Part shown: piece by piece, positions 8,813 through 18,030 of the stretch | How the letters are laid out: every line of letters begins with the position of its first letter | Position numbering within the stretch: the first letter of the stretch is position 1 | NCBI RefSeq assembly: GCF_008727735.1 | Contig: NZ_CP044227.1 | Span: forward strand, 558,001-622,000 | Source of the DNA: Flintibacter sp. KGMB00164 | GTDB taxonomy: Bacteria > Bacillota > Clostridia > Oscillospirales > Oscillospiraceae | Direction of reading: 5' to 3' | Length of the DNA stretch: 64,000 bases | The notes under the pieces: model-generated | Seen by the model: only the letters and a program-made list of their open reading frames with translations | Told to the model about the DNA's origin: nothing | Databases searched by the model: none | Made by a program: the position numbers and the translations under genes

Positions 8813-9305
8813 CCGTTGCAATGAATGCTACATACAGATATGTGACGCCATTGGTGTTCAGTTGAAAAGAGGCATTATTGTAGTGATACCAGGTTACTGT
8901 TTTATTATCCCAGCATACAGTAACGGTAGATTGGTTATAGGCTTCTGAAAAAGACCAGTTCGCGCCCTGTATGAGCATCATTTGAATATTCTCACTTCCT
9001 GTCCGCGTAGATGGAGTAACAAATATAGCCAGTGGTTGTTTTAAAAAAGTCAGCGTACATCCGTTTTCAATACTTCCATAGGTTCCTGTTCCTGTATAAT
9101 TACCATACAGAATCCGACAATTTCCGCATAGTCCAATTTGATTTTCTAATACGGCATCTTTTGCTGCCAGTGAAAAAAGATTATTAAAATGATCGTTTAA
9201 TGTTGCATCTACCTTAATATTATCTTCATTAAACTCCTCCCTCAGCACTTGATCTGTGGCCTCCCACTGACATAGGCCATAATTGCTTGTATAATTGCTT
9301 GCCAT
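8805..9305 (-). CDS. Phage-tail-fibre-like small protein s2 (class A C-terminus)
   Basis: 166 residues from the ATG at 9305 behind GGAGG. It has the common head (MASNYTSNYGLCQWEA, then LREEFNEDNIKVDATL), a short probable coiled coil and then the class A tail. This tail starts at a GNCRILYG motif near residue 60, continues with YTGTGTYGS and LTFLKQPLAIFV, and ends with VTWYHYNNASFQLNTNGVTY. The pattern GTGTxG...LTFP.P.VVI...VSWY...QLN..G.TYYY is familiar from C-terminal domains of clostridial prophage tail proteins (family knowledge, not searched). No signal peptide or membrane segment. Same tail class as s3 and s5. Confidence 0.74.
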   Translation of the reverse strand: MASNYTSNYGLCQWEATDQVLREEFNEDNIKVDATLNDHFNNLFSLAAKDAVLENQIGLCGNCRILYGNYTGTGTYGSIENGCTLTFLKQPLAIFVTPSTRTGSENIQMMLIQGANWSFSEAYNQSTVTVCWDNKTVTWYHYNNASFQLNTNGVTYLYVAFIATDK

Positions 9306-9340
9306 AGGGTCATCCTCCTTATGAAGTCTTTCACCTATGG
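9302..9340 (-). promoter_or_regulatory. Inverted repeat covering the s2 start codon
   Basis: CCATAGG and CCTATGG (seven pairs in mRNA sense) flank the AAGGAGG site and include the ATG. Here the start-side arm is preceded by an extra C, so pairing is kept although the local sequence differs from the other copies. Confidence 0.5.
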
Positions 9341-9391
9341 CGGGAATCTCTCTTCAAGTGCATCTTTATATACAAATACTGGTAATTACGC

Positions 9392-9423
9392 CCCGTCATG
9401 CTCTTTTGCAGACGGGATTTTTT
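9392..9423 (+). terminator. Plus-strand terminator-like hairpin before the repeats
   Basis: CCCGTC-(13 bases)-GACGGG then ATTTTTT. The matching hairpins at 13501-13532 and 17703-17734 read CCCGCC/GGCGGG, so the pairing is kept by a double change. It overlaps the presumed minus-strand promoter of the small gene. Confidence 0.55.
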
Positions 9424-9431
9424 ATGCCTTG

Positions 9432-9546
9432 GTCTACCGCAGGTCTACCAAATGTCTACCACGGGTCATCTGGAAACCCTTGGGCCGCAACAGTTTCCAG
9501 TCATTTTCTTGGTTCTTCCATCTGCTCGGTCTACCAAAGGTCTACC
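9432..9546 (+). repeat. 11-bp phased GTCTACC repeats upstream of SLH3
   Basis: GTCTACC starts at 9432, 9443 and 9454, then 9529 and 9540; phasing is exactly 11 within each group. The intervening hairpin is weaker here (CTGGAAAC at about 9470 and GTTTCCAG at about 9493). Confidence 0.75.
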
Positions 9547-9630
9547 ACTTCAATTATTTTTCATTATTTCCTCTCAATTTTTATTATATATATCAAATTA
9601 TACAACAAATCTAAAAAAGCAAGGGTCGTT

Positions 9631-9719
9631 ATGCTTTGCGAATTCAGTCAAAAAGCCGCATTTTCGACCAAGATTTGCTAAAAAACTCCTCTTACTGAAT
9701 AAAAAAGGAGGAATTTCCA
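9631..9719 (+). promoter_or_regulatory. Conserved SLH leader 3 (divergent version)
   Basis: uORF 9631-9681 encodes MLCEFSQKAAFSTKIC after AGGG. The internal hairpin keeps its stem by a compensatory change (GTC...GAC instead of GGC...GCC). The masking arm is CTCCTCTT opposite AAGGAGGA, again complementary although different from leader 1. Confidence 0.6.
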
Positions 9720-12700
9720 ATGAGAAACCTGAAGCGTGCTCTCAGCCTGCTCCTGTCCTCTACCATGGTTCTTGGTATGCTGGTCATGGGTTCCAGTGCT
9801 GCGGGCTATCAGGATGTCGATGCTTCCAATGACAATCAGGAAGCTATCGAGGTCCTGCAGAAGGTCGGTATCATGACCGGCGACGAGAACGGGAACTTCA
9901 ATCCTGATGGCAGCATCACCCGTAACGAGATGGCCGTTGTCATGGCTCACCTGCTGAACCTGGACTACGATTACTATCGTGGTACCAATCCCTTTACTGA
10001 CGTGCCCGAGTGGGCCGCTCCCTACGTGGCCGCTTGTGCCGCCGAGGGCGTGGTCACCGGCATCGGCAACGGTCAGTACGGCGGCGACCAGAAGGTTACT
10101 GCTGCTCAGGCCGCTCTGATGATCATGAAGGCTCTGGGCTACTTCCAGAACGCCGAGGACTTCGGCACTGACTGGCAGGTTGCTACCATCCGCCAGGCTT
10201 CCTACATCAACCTGTTTGATAAGATCGACTCCAATGCCGAGTCTGCTCTGACCCGTGGCCAGGTGGCTCAGCTGGTGCTGAACGGTCTGAAGGCCAAGAT
10301 GGTTGACTTCACTGGCGACAAGGGCATCCAGATCGGCGACGTGACCGTGGGCTATCGCGCCGAGTACACTGCCAAGACCGGCACTGATAAGAAGTACAAC
10401 ACCCTGGTGAGCGGCAAGACCGACATCTCTGAGCAGGGCCAGTACTACATCCAGCTGGGCGAGGAACTGTACGACGGCAAGCTGACCGCTACTCCTTCCA
10501 CTGACGACTTTGAGCGTCCCGCTACCACTTGGGTGTACGATAAGAAGGAAATCGGCACCTATGTCAACTGGGATCTGATGGTTGAGGAGTACACCACTGC
10601 TATCACCGGCAAGGACCTCTCTGAAGTGCTGACCAAGACCGCTATCGAAGAGAACTATGTGAACTATTATGTGGACGGCAAGGAGAACCCCACCATCAAG
10701 GCCGAAAACATGATCAAGTCCAACACCAAGACCTACAACACCACCGGCAACGGCGTTCTGACTCAGGTCTTCTTTGATAAGGATGACGAGCAGATCACCA
10801 TTACCTCCATCAACACCTACCTGGCTAAGGCTGATGCCGACTATGATGCTGATGACGAGGAGCTGCTGGTTGACATCTACGCCGATCCTACCTCTCACGA
10901 GGAAGGCGCTGATGCTGAGGTGACTCTGGACGAGGTTGCTGGTATCGAGAAGTACAAGGAAGACGACATGATGCTGGTCAATGTGGCCTGGGATGGCGCT
11001 GACTACAATATCGTCGCTGTCTCCGATGTGACTTCTATGGTCAACGTTGATCTGTCCAAGTACTCTGTGAACAGCTATGTGGTTTCCGATGGCACTCAGT
11101 ACAACTATGCCCTGAACGGCAAGCTGTCTGATAGCCTGAACGAGATTACTACCTATGGCACTGGTGCTCTGACTCAGTACACCTACACCCTGTATCTGGA
11201 TCAGTATGGCTACCTGATCGGCAATGAGGTCTATGAGGGCGATGCCAATTACCTGTTCATGACCGGTTACGATCTGACCGGCAGCAACCTGGCTAATAAG
11301 ACTGCTGATGCCAATGTCATCTTCCTGGACGGCACCATGTCCACCGTAAAGGTTGACAAGGACAAGACTAACTCTGCTATTGGCACTACTGCTTGGTACA
11401 AGACCCTGCGTACCGGCGGTGAGTCTGAGTACAACAAGTGGTTCACCTATGTCACCGAGGAGAAAAACGGCGAGACTGTTTATACCCTGACCCCTGTGGA
11501 TAACTGGATGAACTCCACTTATGCTTCCAACGGCACTGTAAACAGCTACGACTTCCGTGCTCAGGCCAACGGTCTGAATAGCTCTTCCGTAACTTGGAAT
11601 TCCTATGTCTGGGGCAATGATGATTCCACCTATATCACCGTCGAGGCTGGAGTTGTTAGCGACACCACCTACAACGGCATTACCAAAGTTCTGGCTACCT
11701 ACACTGGCGTGGAGGACATCAACCTAGATGTTCTGTCTGCTGGCTCCAACGGTCTGCTTGGTACGAACTACGCCAATAACGCTGTTGATAACGGCCCCAA
11801 TACCGTCTACACTAGCACCAAGGAGGACTCCAGCATTTACGCTGTGGTTGACGATGACAATTATGTCATTGGTGCCGTCATCCTGGGCGAGGATACCACC
11901 TCTACTAACAAGTACGCTTACGTTCTGGAAGACACTCAGAACGAGTGGAAGGACAGCGAGGACAACGTGTACTGGGAGTTCACCGCTATCGTTGATGGCA
12001 AGGTCGAGACCCTGACCATGAAGTCTCCCAAGTCTGGCTACGCCGCTCTGCAGGCTCGCATCGCTGCTCAGCTGGGCACTGATGATATCAACGAGAATGG
12101 CATGATGAAGCTGACCTACGACAAGGACGGCTATGTCATTGACGCCTATGTTGTTTCCGATGCTATTACCAACGGCAAGCTCTATGACAATGCTGATTTC
12201 GGTGTTCTGATGAATCCCGATAATTACAATGTTTACAGCATGCGTTGGGTGACCGGCGGTGTGAATGTCAATGAGGCTTCCTTCAACATCAGCGGCCGTA
12301 CTCTTTATGGTCAGTGGAATGACCGCGGCATCCGCATCAACACCGATGCTCCCGTGTACGTTGTCTGGGAGGAGACCTACACTGGTGGTGAGACTCCCGC
12401 TGTGGTTTACAAGTCCTACAAGGATCTGGATACCGCTATCAAGGCTCTGAGCAATGCCGGTACCTTCGACGGTTGGGTCTCCGCTGTCCTGGCTGACAAC
12501 GGCAACGCTGAGTACATTGTCATTAAGAGCGCCGATCCCGTCAGCGTGACCACTGATGGCGGCGATTCCAAGGATCCCGTTAGCAACATTTCTTCTGTTA
12601 CCCTGAATAGCACTGGTACTACTATTACTGTTCGCGATAATAATGGTACTGCCATTGCTCTGGGCGACCTGAAGGATGTAAGCTGGAAGCTGGAGATGCG

Positions 12701-12875
12701 TGCTCCTGGCCAGGCCTCCTTTGATGTGGCGCTGGATGGTAACGATTATACCACCGAGAAGGCTGGTATTCTCACCTTTATCAGTAGCGTTGGTGGTAAC
12801 ACTGGTGACACTTACTCCTTCCGCGTAACTTTGGATGGTGTAGTTTCCAATACCATTACTATCATTGTCCCCTGA
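9720..12875 (+). CDS. SLH-domain surface protein 3 (class II core)
   Basis: 1051 residues with ATG after AAAGGAGG. It has a signal peptide at 1-27 and SLH repeats at about 31-76, 92-137 and 150-205. The class II core (KTDISEQGQYYIQLGEELY, NTYLAKADADYD, YSVNSYVVSDGTQYNY) is closest to SLH5, to which it aligns along most of its length. The C-terminal 100 residues after a Gly/Asp-rich linker (SVTTDGGDSKDP) look like a small separate beta domain. Probably wall-anchored. Enzyme activity is not indicated. Strong codon bias as in its paralogs. Confidence 0.88.
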   Translation: MRNLKRALSLLLSSTMVLGMLVMGSSAAGYQDVDASNDNQEAIEVLQKVGIMTGDENGNFNPDGSITRNEMAVVMAHLLNLDYDYYRGTNPFTDVPEWAAPYVAACAAEGVVTGIGNGQYGGDQKVTAAQAALMIMKALGYFQNAEDFGTDWQVATIRQASYINLFDKIDSNAESALTRGQVAQLVLNGLKAKMVDFTGDKGIQIGDVTVGYRAEYTAKTGTDKKYNTLVSGKTDISEQGQYYIQLGEELYDGKLTATPSTDDFERPATTWVYDKKEIGTYVNWDLMVEEYTTAITGKDLSEVLTKTAIEENYVNYYVDGKENPTIKAENMIKSNTKTYNTTGNGVLTQVFFDKDDEQITITSINTYLAKADADYDADDEELLVDIYADPTSHEEGADAEVTLDEVAGIEKYKEDDMMLVNVAWDGADYNIVAVSDVTSMVNVDLSKYSVNSYVVSDGTQYNYALNGKLSDSLNEITTYGTGALTQYTYTLYLDQYGYLIGNEVYEGDANYLFMTGYDLTGSNLANKTADANVIFLDGTMSTVKVDKDKTNSAIGTTAWYKTLRTGGESEYNKWFTYVTEEKNGETVYTLTPVDNWMNSTYASNGTVNSYDFRAQANGLNSSSVTWNSYVWGNDDSTYITVEAGVVSDTTYNGITKVLATYTGVEDINLDVLSAGSNGLLGTNYANNAVDNGPNTVYTSTKEDSSIYAVVDDDNYVIGAVILGEDTTSTNKYAYVLEDTQNEWKDSEDNVYWEFTAIVDGKVETLTMKSPKSGYAALQARIAAQLGTDDINENGMMKLTYDKDGYVIDAYVVSDAITNGKLYDNADFGVLMNPDNYNVYSMRWVTGGVNVNEASFNISGRTLYGQWNDRGIRINTDAPVYVVWEETYTGGETPAVVYKSYKDLDTAIKALSNAGTFDGWVSAVLADNGNAEYIVIKSADPVSVTTDGGDSKDPVSNISSVTLNSTGTTITVRDNNGTAIALGDLKDVSWKLEMRAPGQASFDVALDGNDYTTEKAGILTFISSVGGNTGDTYSFRVTLDGVVSNTITIIVP

Positions 12876-12905
12876 TTAAATCTGATTTGATTTAAAACAG
12901 AGGAA

Positions 12906-12941
12906 AAAGATCCCCGGGCTTCGGCCCGGGGATCTTTCTTT
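12906..12941. terminator. Terminator after SLH3
   Basis: AAAGATCCCCGGGC-TTCG-GCCCGGGGATCTTT, a long stem with a UUCG loop, then CTTT; usable from either side. Confidence 0.85.
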
Positions 12942-12945
12942 ACCC

Positions 12946-13413
12946 TTACACAGTATAGAAGGCAATTACGCGGTACGAGACTCCGGCAGAATTAATGATT
13001 ATCCCAAAATTTGCATACCAGGAAACAGTGTTTCCAGACCAACTAAAATATATATTCCCCTGTGGGGAATCAACAGCATAGCTCATCCCTTGATAAAGAA
13101 AATATGCCACGCCGTTACTGTCGGAAAGAATAACCAGAAACGGTTCGCTGGGAAATGTGATGGACGCTTTTCCTGCCTCACCGCTGGTTCCAGTCCCAAT
13201 ATAAGTGCTGCACTCCACCCGACAGTTTCCGATTTTTGTGTTTATAGCACGAATTGCCTCTGTCCGAGCGCTGACCTCGTCTTCAATGGACTGAGCATTT
13301 TGGGCCAGCGCCTCGTCCACCTTTGCGCTGTCCTCATTGAAGTCGGTCCGCAATACCTGATCCGTGGCCTCCCACTGACAAAGGCCATAGTTTTCCGTGT
13401 AATTGCTCAACAT
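12946..13413 (-). CDS. Phage-tail-fibre-like small protein s3 (class A C-terminus)
   Basis: 155 residues from ATG at 13413, eight bases after GGAGG; begins MLSNYTENYGLCQWEA, the only copy with Leu at position 2. A probable coiled coil at about 35-60 (AQNAQSIEDEVSARTEAI) is followed by the class A tail with GNCRVECSTYIGTGTSG, ITFPSEPFLVIL, NTVSWYANF and a final VSYRVIAFY. It converges on SLH3, with its stop only five bases from the terminator. No export signal. Resembles a tail-fibre or receptor-binding fragment rather than a complete phage protein. Confidence 0.74.
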   Translation of the reverse strand: MLSNYTENYGLCQWEATDQVLRTDFNEDSAKVDEALAQNAQSIEDEVSARTEAIRAINTKIGNCRVECSTYIGTGTSGEAGKASITFPSEPFLVILSDSNGVAYFLYQGMSYAVDSPQGNIYFSWSGNTVSWYANFGIIINSAGVSYRVIAFYTV

Positions 13414-13449
13414 AGGTATTCCTCCTTAAAAAGTATCGTTCACCTATGG
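13411..13449 (-). promoter_or_regulatory. Inverted repeat covering the s3 start codon
   Basis: CATAGG and CCTATG (six pairs) include the ATG and loop out the GGAGG. The pairing is one base shorter because codon 2 begins with T. A likely minus-strand -10, TATAAC, lies at 13481-13476. Confidence 0.5.
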
Positions 13450-13540
13450 TGGAAATCCGTCTGCAAGTGCATAATGTTATACAAATACTGGTAATTATGT
13501 CCCGCCATGCTCTTTTGAAGGCGGGATTTTTTATACCTTG

Positions 13541-13656
13541 GTCTACCGCAAGTCTACCAGATGTCTACCATAAAATACCCGCAATCTCTTGTCTCACAAG
13601 GGATTGCGGGTATTTTTGTTTATAAAATGGAAAGACATGTCTACCAAATGTCTACC
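13541..13656 (+). repeat. 11-bp phased GTCTACC repeats around a hairpin, upstream of SLH4
   Basis: GTCTACC starts at 13541, 13552, 13563, then 13639 and 13650. The hairpin (about 13573-13618) is the same as upstream of SLH2 except that CCCC/GGGG has become ACCC/GGGT. This double change keeps the pairing. A plus-strand terminator hairpin (CCCGCC/GGCGGG) precedes it at 13501-13532. Confidence 0.78.
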
Positions 13657-13740
13657 AATTTAACTTTTTACTTCTATTTTCGCTACCAAATCATTTTCTA
13701 TATTGGAATATGCAACCATTTTTAATATGTAAGGATCGTT

Positions 13741-13829
13741 ATGCTTTGCGATTTTGGCAAAAAAGTTTGCTTTTTGGCCAATATTTAGGAGAAAACAATC
13801 CTTCCTGAATAAAAAAGGAGGAATTTCCA
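13741..13829 (+). promoter_or_regulatory. Conserved SLH leader 4
   Basis: uORF 13741-13788, MLCDFGKKVCFLANI, one residue different from leader 1. Same hairpin region and CCTTCC masking arm. More than 100 bases upstream match the SLH2 upstream region almost base for base. Confidence 0.6.
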
Positions 13830-16800
13830 ATGAGAAACCTGAAGCGTGCTCTCAGCCTGCTCCTGTCCTCTACCATGGTTCTTGGTATGCTGGTCATGGG
13901 CTCCAGCGCTGCGGGCTACAAGGACGTTGATGCTTCCAACGATCACCAGGAAGCCATCGAGGTCCTGCAGGCTGTCGGCATTATGACCGGCGATCAGAAC
14001 GGGAACTTCAACCCTGATGGAAGCATCACCCGTAACGAGATGGCCGTCATCATGGCCCACCTGCTGAACCTGGACTACGACTACTATCGTGGTACCAACC
14101 CCTTTACTGACGTGCCCGAGTGGGCCGCTCCCTACGTGGCCGCTTGTGCCGCCGAGGGCGTGGTCGCCGGTATCGGCAACGGTCAGTACGGCGGTAACAA
14201 CAAGGTGACCGCCGCTGAGGCCAGCCTGATGATCATGAAGGCTCTGGGCTACTTCGAGAACGCCGAGGACTTCGGCACTGACTGGAAGGTCGCTACCATC
14301 CGTCAGGCTTCCTACATTGAGCTGTTTAAAAACATCAATGCCAATGCCGAAAGCGCTCTGACCCGTGGTCAGGTAGCTCAGCTGGTGCTGAATGGCCTGA
14401 AGTCTGACATGGTCAGCTTCACCGGCGATAAGGGCATCCAGATCGGTGATGTGACCGTGGGTTACCGCGCCGAGTACACTGTCCGCACCAGCTCTGAGAA
14501 GAAGTATGATTCTCTGGTTGGTACCACCACTGACATCGCTTCCAAGGACAAGTACACCATCCAGCTGGGCGAGGAGCTGTACAACGGCAAGCTCACCGAG
14601 AAGGCTGACCGCGATGCTTTCGAGCGTCCCGCTACCACTTGGCGCTATGACTACAAGGTCATCGGCACCTACATGAACGATCCCGACCTGACCTACACCT
14701 CTGCTGTGGAGCTGGGCGATATTTACTCTGATCTGGGCCTGTCCAAGTCCAAGACCACTGACGAGATTTATGTCGATGGTAAGGATACCACTGATGTAAC
14801 TCTGGCCAAGAAGGATACCACCGAGATCGGCGCCAACGGCGTTCTGACCCAGGTTTGGTATGACGAGTGGATGGACAGCAACGGTATTAGCAAGAGCGAG
14901 CTGATCATTACCCATGTCAACACCTATGTTGCTAAGGTTAACGCTGTGAATAAGCAGACCAGCAATGCTGACCGTTCTGTCACCCTGAACGCTCTGACCC
15001 GTCCTGCCAGCTCTCTGAACACCAAGTTCGAGACTGAGGAGTTCGAGGTTAAGGATCTGGTGGCCTACACCGCCGCTTGGAACGGCACCCGCTATGACAT
15101 CCAGACTGTTGACGCTCTGGAGCTGACCACCACCGGTACTCTGACCGAGTGGAAGGGCGGTAATATCTATGTCCCCGGCGAGAAGGGCACCAGCAATGCC
15201 AACTTCACTGTGGACAGCACCAATTATAAGTACAGCGCTAATTACTATATCGCTGACGAAGATGGTGCCAGAATCAACATTTCTGACTTCACCGTAAACG
15301 AGTCTGAGATCAATGTCTATGAGGACGCCTATGGCTACGCCATCTATGTGGACGGCGTAGAGTCCCCCAAGAACTATGCTGCCGTGCTCGGCGTTGGTTC
15401 CTCTAACCAGTACGGCGACGAGACCAAGGGCGTGACCCTGCTGCTGCCCGACGGCACCATGAAGACCGTCACTGCCAAGATGGACAACTGGTCTGATCTG
15501 ACCAATGCCACCGTTTCTCCTTACAACATGGTGACCGATCCTGTTGCTGATATCGTCACCTATGTCGAGGGCGATGACGGTGTTTACAAGCTGACTCTGG
15601 CTGGCAGCGAGTTCCCCGCTGGCACCGTCACCGGTAAGTACAACTCCACTGCTTACAATGGCCGCAATGAGGTGATCTTCGAGAACGGCAAGTCCGAGTT
15701 TAAGCTGGACCGTTCCGCTGACAACACCCTGGATCGCACTCTGTACACCACCAGCGAGACCATCTTCATGGTGGCTACTCCCAAGGCTGGCGGCGGCCAG
15801 AACTACAACGTGTATGTTGGCTATAACAACATGCCCGGCATTGATCCCACTATCCCCACCACCGGCATTTCCTATGTGACCAACAGCTACTACACCAATC
15901 AGATCGATGTGGTGTACATCTCCACCTCTCAGCTGGCCGGTATCGCTGGTGTTGACACCTTCTTCCTGAAGGATGGCTCCAACATCATCACCGACAGCAA
16001 CGGCAAGTACTATGTCTTCCCCGCCATCGTGGACGGTGAGGAGACCACCATTAAGATCGACGCCGAGACCGTGGCTGACTGGGATAAGAACAATATCGTT
16101 GCTTCTGGTGAGCAGCTGGTTGGCGCCGCCAAGGGCATGTACGCTATTGACAATGTCACTGTGAACAGCAAGGGCATCATCACTGGCTGTGCTGTTAAGA
16201 ACAACACTTACTTCAACGTTGCCAATGGTGCCACCGGTACCGTGGCCGCTAACGAGGTGGTTCTGGGTATTGGTAAGCTGACCGATCCTGCTCAGTACTA
16301 TGCTTACAACAAGGACACCAAGGTCTACTATGTGTCCGAGGACTTCAAGAGCATCTCTGTTTCCAGTGTTGAGGCTGTGACCACCGACACCACCGATCTG
16401 GTCTACGCTTCCTATGACACGAACCGTAAGGTCCTGACCGATGTTGTGATTGTTGAGGTTCCCGATCACACCACTCCCACCTACACTGTGGCCTTCACCG
16501 GCGCTAACTTCACTGCCAGCAAGCTGGACGGCACCTACTGGGCTCTGTCCAATGCTGTGAAGGAAGACACTGAGTTCAAGTTTACTCTGGCTGCCAGTGC
16601 CGGCTTCGCCATCAAGTCTGTCAAGGTTGACGGCGTGGTGATCACCCCCGATGCTAATGGCGTGTACACTGTTGCTGTAAACGGCAACAAGACCATCGCT
16701 GTGGAGACCTCTGCTATCATTACCCTGACCTTTGAGACTGCTTCTGCTGACAGCGCTATGATCTCCATCAACGGCGGCGAGTACAAGCTGGTCGATAACG

Positions 16801-16982
16801 GTTCCAACAAGCCCACCGTTTCTGTGGCTGCTGGTAGCACCGTGACCCTGCAGATCCTGCCTGCTTCCGGCAAGACTGTGGGCAGTGTGACCTCCGCTGG
16901 TAACTTTGTGAGTGGCACCGGCAATACTCAGACCATCATTGCCAACACCACCGGTAATGTTACCATCACCTATGCTCCCTAA
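13830..16982 (+). CDS. SLH-domain surface protein 4 (class I core)
   Basis: 1050 residues; ATG after AAAGGAGG. It has a signal peptide at 1-27, three SLH repeats to about residue 205 and a class I core (YTVRTSSEKKYDSLVG, NTYVAKVN, FETEEFEVKDLVAYT). Its C-terminal 160 residues carry two units resembling listerial/bacterial surface repeat folds (GFAIKSVKVDGVVI and a later GKTVGSVTSAGNF), which proteins 1 and 6 lack. Probably a wall-bound structural or adhesive protein. The 5' end is nearly the same as SLH2 (class II), suggesting exchange of 5' segments between paralogs. Confidence 0.88.
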   Translation: MRNLKRALSLLLSSTMVLGMLVMGSSAAGYKDVDASNDHQEAIEVLQAVGIMTGDQNGNFNPDGSITRNEMAVIMAHLLNLDYDYYRGTNPFTDVPEWAAPYVAACAAEGVVAGIGNGQYGGNNKVTAAEASLMIMKALGYFENAEDFGTDWKVATIRQASYIELFKNINANAESALTRGQVAQLVLNGLKSDMVSFTGDKGIQIGDVTVGYRAEYTVRTSSEKKYDSLVGTTTDIASKDKYTIQLGEELYNGKLTEKADRDAFERPATTWRYDYKVIGTYMNDPDLTYTSAVELGDIYSDLGLSKSKTTDEIYVDGKDTTDVTLAKKDTTEIGANGVLTQVWYDEWMDSNGISKSELIITHVNTYVAKVNAVNKQTSNADRSVTLNALTRPASSLNTKFETEEFEVKDLVAYTAAWNGTRYDIQTVDALELTTTGTLTEWKGGNIYVPGEKGTSNANFTVDSTNYKYSANYYIADEDGARINISDFTVNESEINVYEDAYGYAIYVDGVESPKNYAAVLGVGSSNQYGDETKGVTLLLPDGTMKTVTAKMDNWSDLTNATVSPYNMVTDPVADIVTYVEGDDGVYKLTLAGSEFPAGTVTGKYNSTAYNGRNEVIFENGKSEFKLDRSADNTLDRTLYTTSETIFMVATPKAGGGQNYNVYVGYNNMPGIDPTIPTTGISYVTNSYYTNQIDVVYISTSQLAGIAGVDTFFLKDGSNIITDSNGKYYVFPAIVDGEETTIKIDAETVADWDKNNIVASGEQLVGAAKGMYAIDNVTVNSKGIITGCAVKNNTYFNVANGATGTVAANEVVLGIGKLTDPAQYYAYNKDTKVYYVSEDFKSISVSSVEAVTTDTTDLVYASYDTNRKVLTDVVIVEVPDHTTPTYTVAFTGANFTASKLDGTYWALSNAVKEDTEFKFTLAASAGFAIKSVKVDGVVITPDANGVYTVAVNGNKTIAVETSAIITLTFETASADSAMISINGGEYKLVDNGSNKPTVSVAAGSTVTLQILPASGKTVGSVTSAGNFVSGTGNTQTIIANTTGNVTITYAP

Positions 16983-17010
16983 CGGTTAATTCCGTACAGG
17001 ACATAACAGA

Positions 17011-17048
17011 AAAAGCCCTCGGCTCATACGAGCCGGGGGCTTCCTTTA
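17011..17048 (+). terminator. Terminator after SLH4
   Basis: AAAAGCCCTCGGCTC-ATAC-GAGCCGGGGGCTT then CCTTTAT; the tail overlaps the stop of the convergent gene s4. Confidence 0.8.
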
Positions 17049-17615
17049 TATTTCACCCCAGATGATGAAACGGTTGCCGGGCTGAGGCATCCCGCCTTTA
17101 AAGACGATTTTGTGCAGCTCCGTATAGATCAGTCCTGTGGGAAAGATCATCTGTCCGCTATTGTTCTGTAAGGACACAAAACGGTTTGCCTGAAAGCCAG
17201 GAAAAAGGGTGATACGGGGGGCGTAAGTGTTGGCTCTGTTGAAAGCGGTGCTTGTCTGGAAAAGAAAAATACCGTCTATAACGTTGACGTAAAGGTTAGC
17301 TTGGGGCATATTGTGTGCTATATAGTCCACATGCACCTTGTCCCACTGGGTCCAGTCAACATCGCTCAGATCAATTTCAAAGCTGGTGAGATATTCTGTC
17401 ACATTGATCTCTTTCAGCTTGGTAAAGCGGCTTTTGGTAGCCAGAGCACGCACCTCGTTCAAGGTGGCTTGGTCCGCTTTTTTGCCTATCTGTTCCTCCA
17501 TTCCCTTTAGTGCCTCATCTACCTTCCGGTTTCCATCGTTAAACTCCTCCCTTCGTACCTGATCTGTGGCCTCCCACTGACACAGGCCGTAGTGTTCCGT
17601 GTAATTGCTTGCCAT
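17046..17615 (-). CDS. Phage-tail-fibre-like small protein s4 (class B C-terminus)
   Basis: 189 residues from the ATG at 17615 after GGAGG. It has the common head (MASNYTEHYGLCQWEA, LRREEFN-like with a swapped residue, KVDEAL), then a probable coiled coil GMEEQIGKKADQATLNEV. The class B tail has FEIDLSDVDWTQWDKV and a last strand GNRFIIWGEI, comparable to IYGMKF in s1 and LYGIKA in s6. No signal peptide. The tail is the most divergent of the three class B proteins. Role unknown. Confidence 0.7.
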   Translation of the reverse strand: MASNYTEHYGLCQWEATDQVRREEFNDGNRKVDEALKGMEEQIGKKADQATLNEVRALATKSRFTKLKEINVTEYLTSFEIDLSDVDWTQWDKVHVDYIAHNMPQANLYVNVIDGIFLFQTSTAFNRANTYAPRITLFPGFQANRFVSLQNNSGQMIFPTGLIYTELHKIVFKGGMPQPGNRFIIWGEI

Positions 17616-17651
17616 AGGTATTCCTCCTTTAAAAGCAGTTTTCACCTATGG
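17612..17651 (-). promoter_or_regulatory. Inverted repeat covering the s4 start codon
   Basis: CCATAGG / CCTATGG, seven pairs, enclosing AAAGGAGG; the start-side arm contains the ATG. Confidence 0.5.
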
Positions 17652-17742
17652 TGGAAATCTGTCTTCAAATGCATATTCTTATACAAATACTGGGAATTAT
17701 CTCCCGCCATGCTCTTTTGCAGGCGGGATTTTTTATGCCTTG

Positions 17743-17858
17743 GTATACCACAGGTCTACCAAATGTCTACCATAAAACTCCCGCAAACCCTTGCAGGGCA
17801 AAAGATTCCCGGCAGTTCCACCTTCAAAATAGGAGGACGTGCCTACCAAATGTCTACC
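17743..17858 (+). repeat. 11-bp phased GTCTACC repeats upstream of SLH5
   Basis: Starts at 17743 (GTATACC, one change), 17754 and 17765, then 17841 (GCCTACC) and 17852. Phasing is kept although the sequence has drifted. The hairpin between them is poor. A plus-strand terminator hairpin lies just before at 17703-17734. Confidence 0.7.
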
Positions 17859-17942
17859 ATATTAACTTTTTTAATCCAATTTTATCATTTTATTGGATTT
17901 TTTATTGAAATATGTAACAATTCATGCTGTGTGAGGGTCGTT

Positions 17943-18030
17943 ATGCTTTGCGATTTTGGCAAAAAAGTTCGCTTTTGGGCCAATATTTAGGAGAAAACAA
18001 TCCTTCCTGAATAAAAAAGGAGGAATTCCA
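17943..18030 (+). promoter_or_regulatory. Conserved SLH leader 5
   Basis: uORF 17943-17990, MLCDFGKKVRFWANI. The leader is one T shorter just before the ATG (GGAATTCCA instead of GGAATTTCCA), a change shared with leader 6. Confidence 0.6.

Noticed and set aside
17956-18030. Longer start for SLH protein 5
   Set aside because: Would place the signal peptide internally and use a codon inside the leader without a ribosome site; paralogs start at the later ATG.
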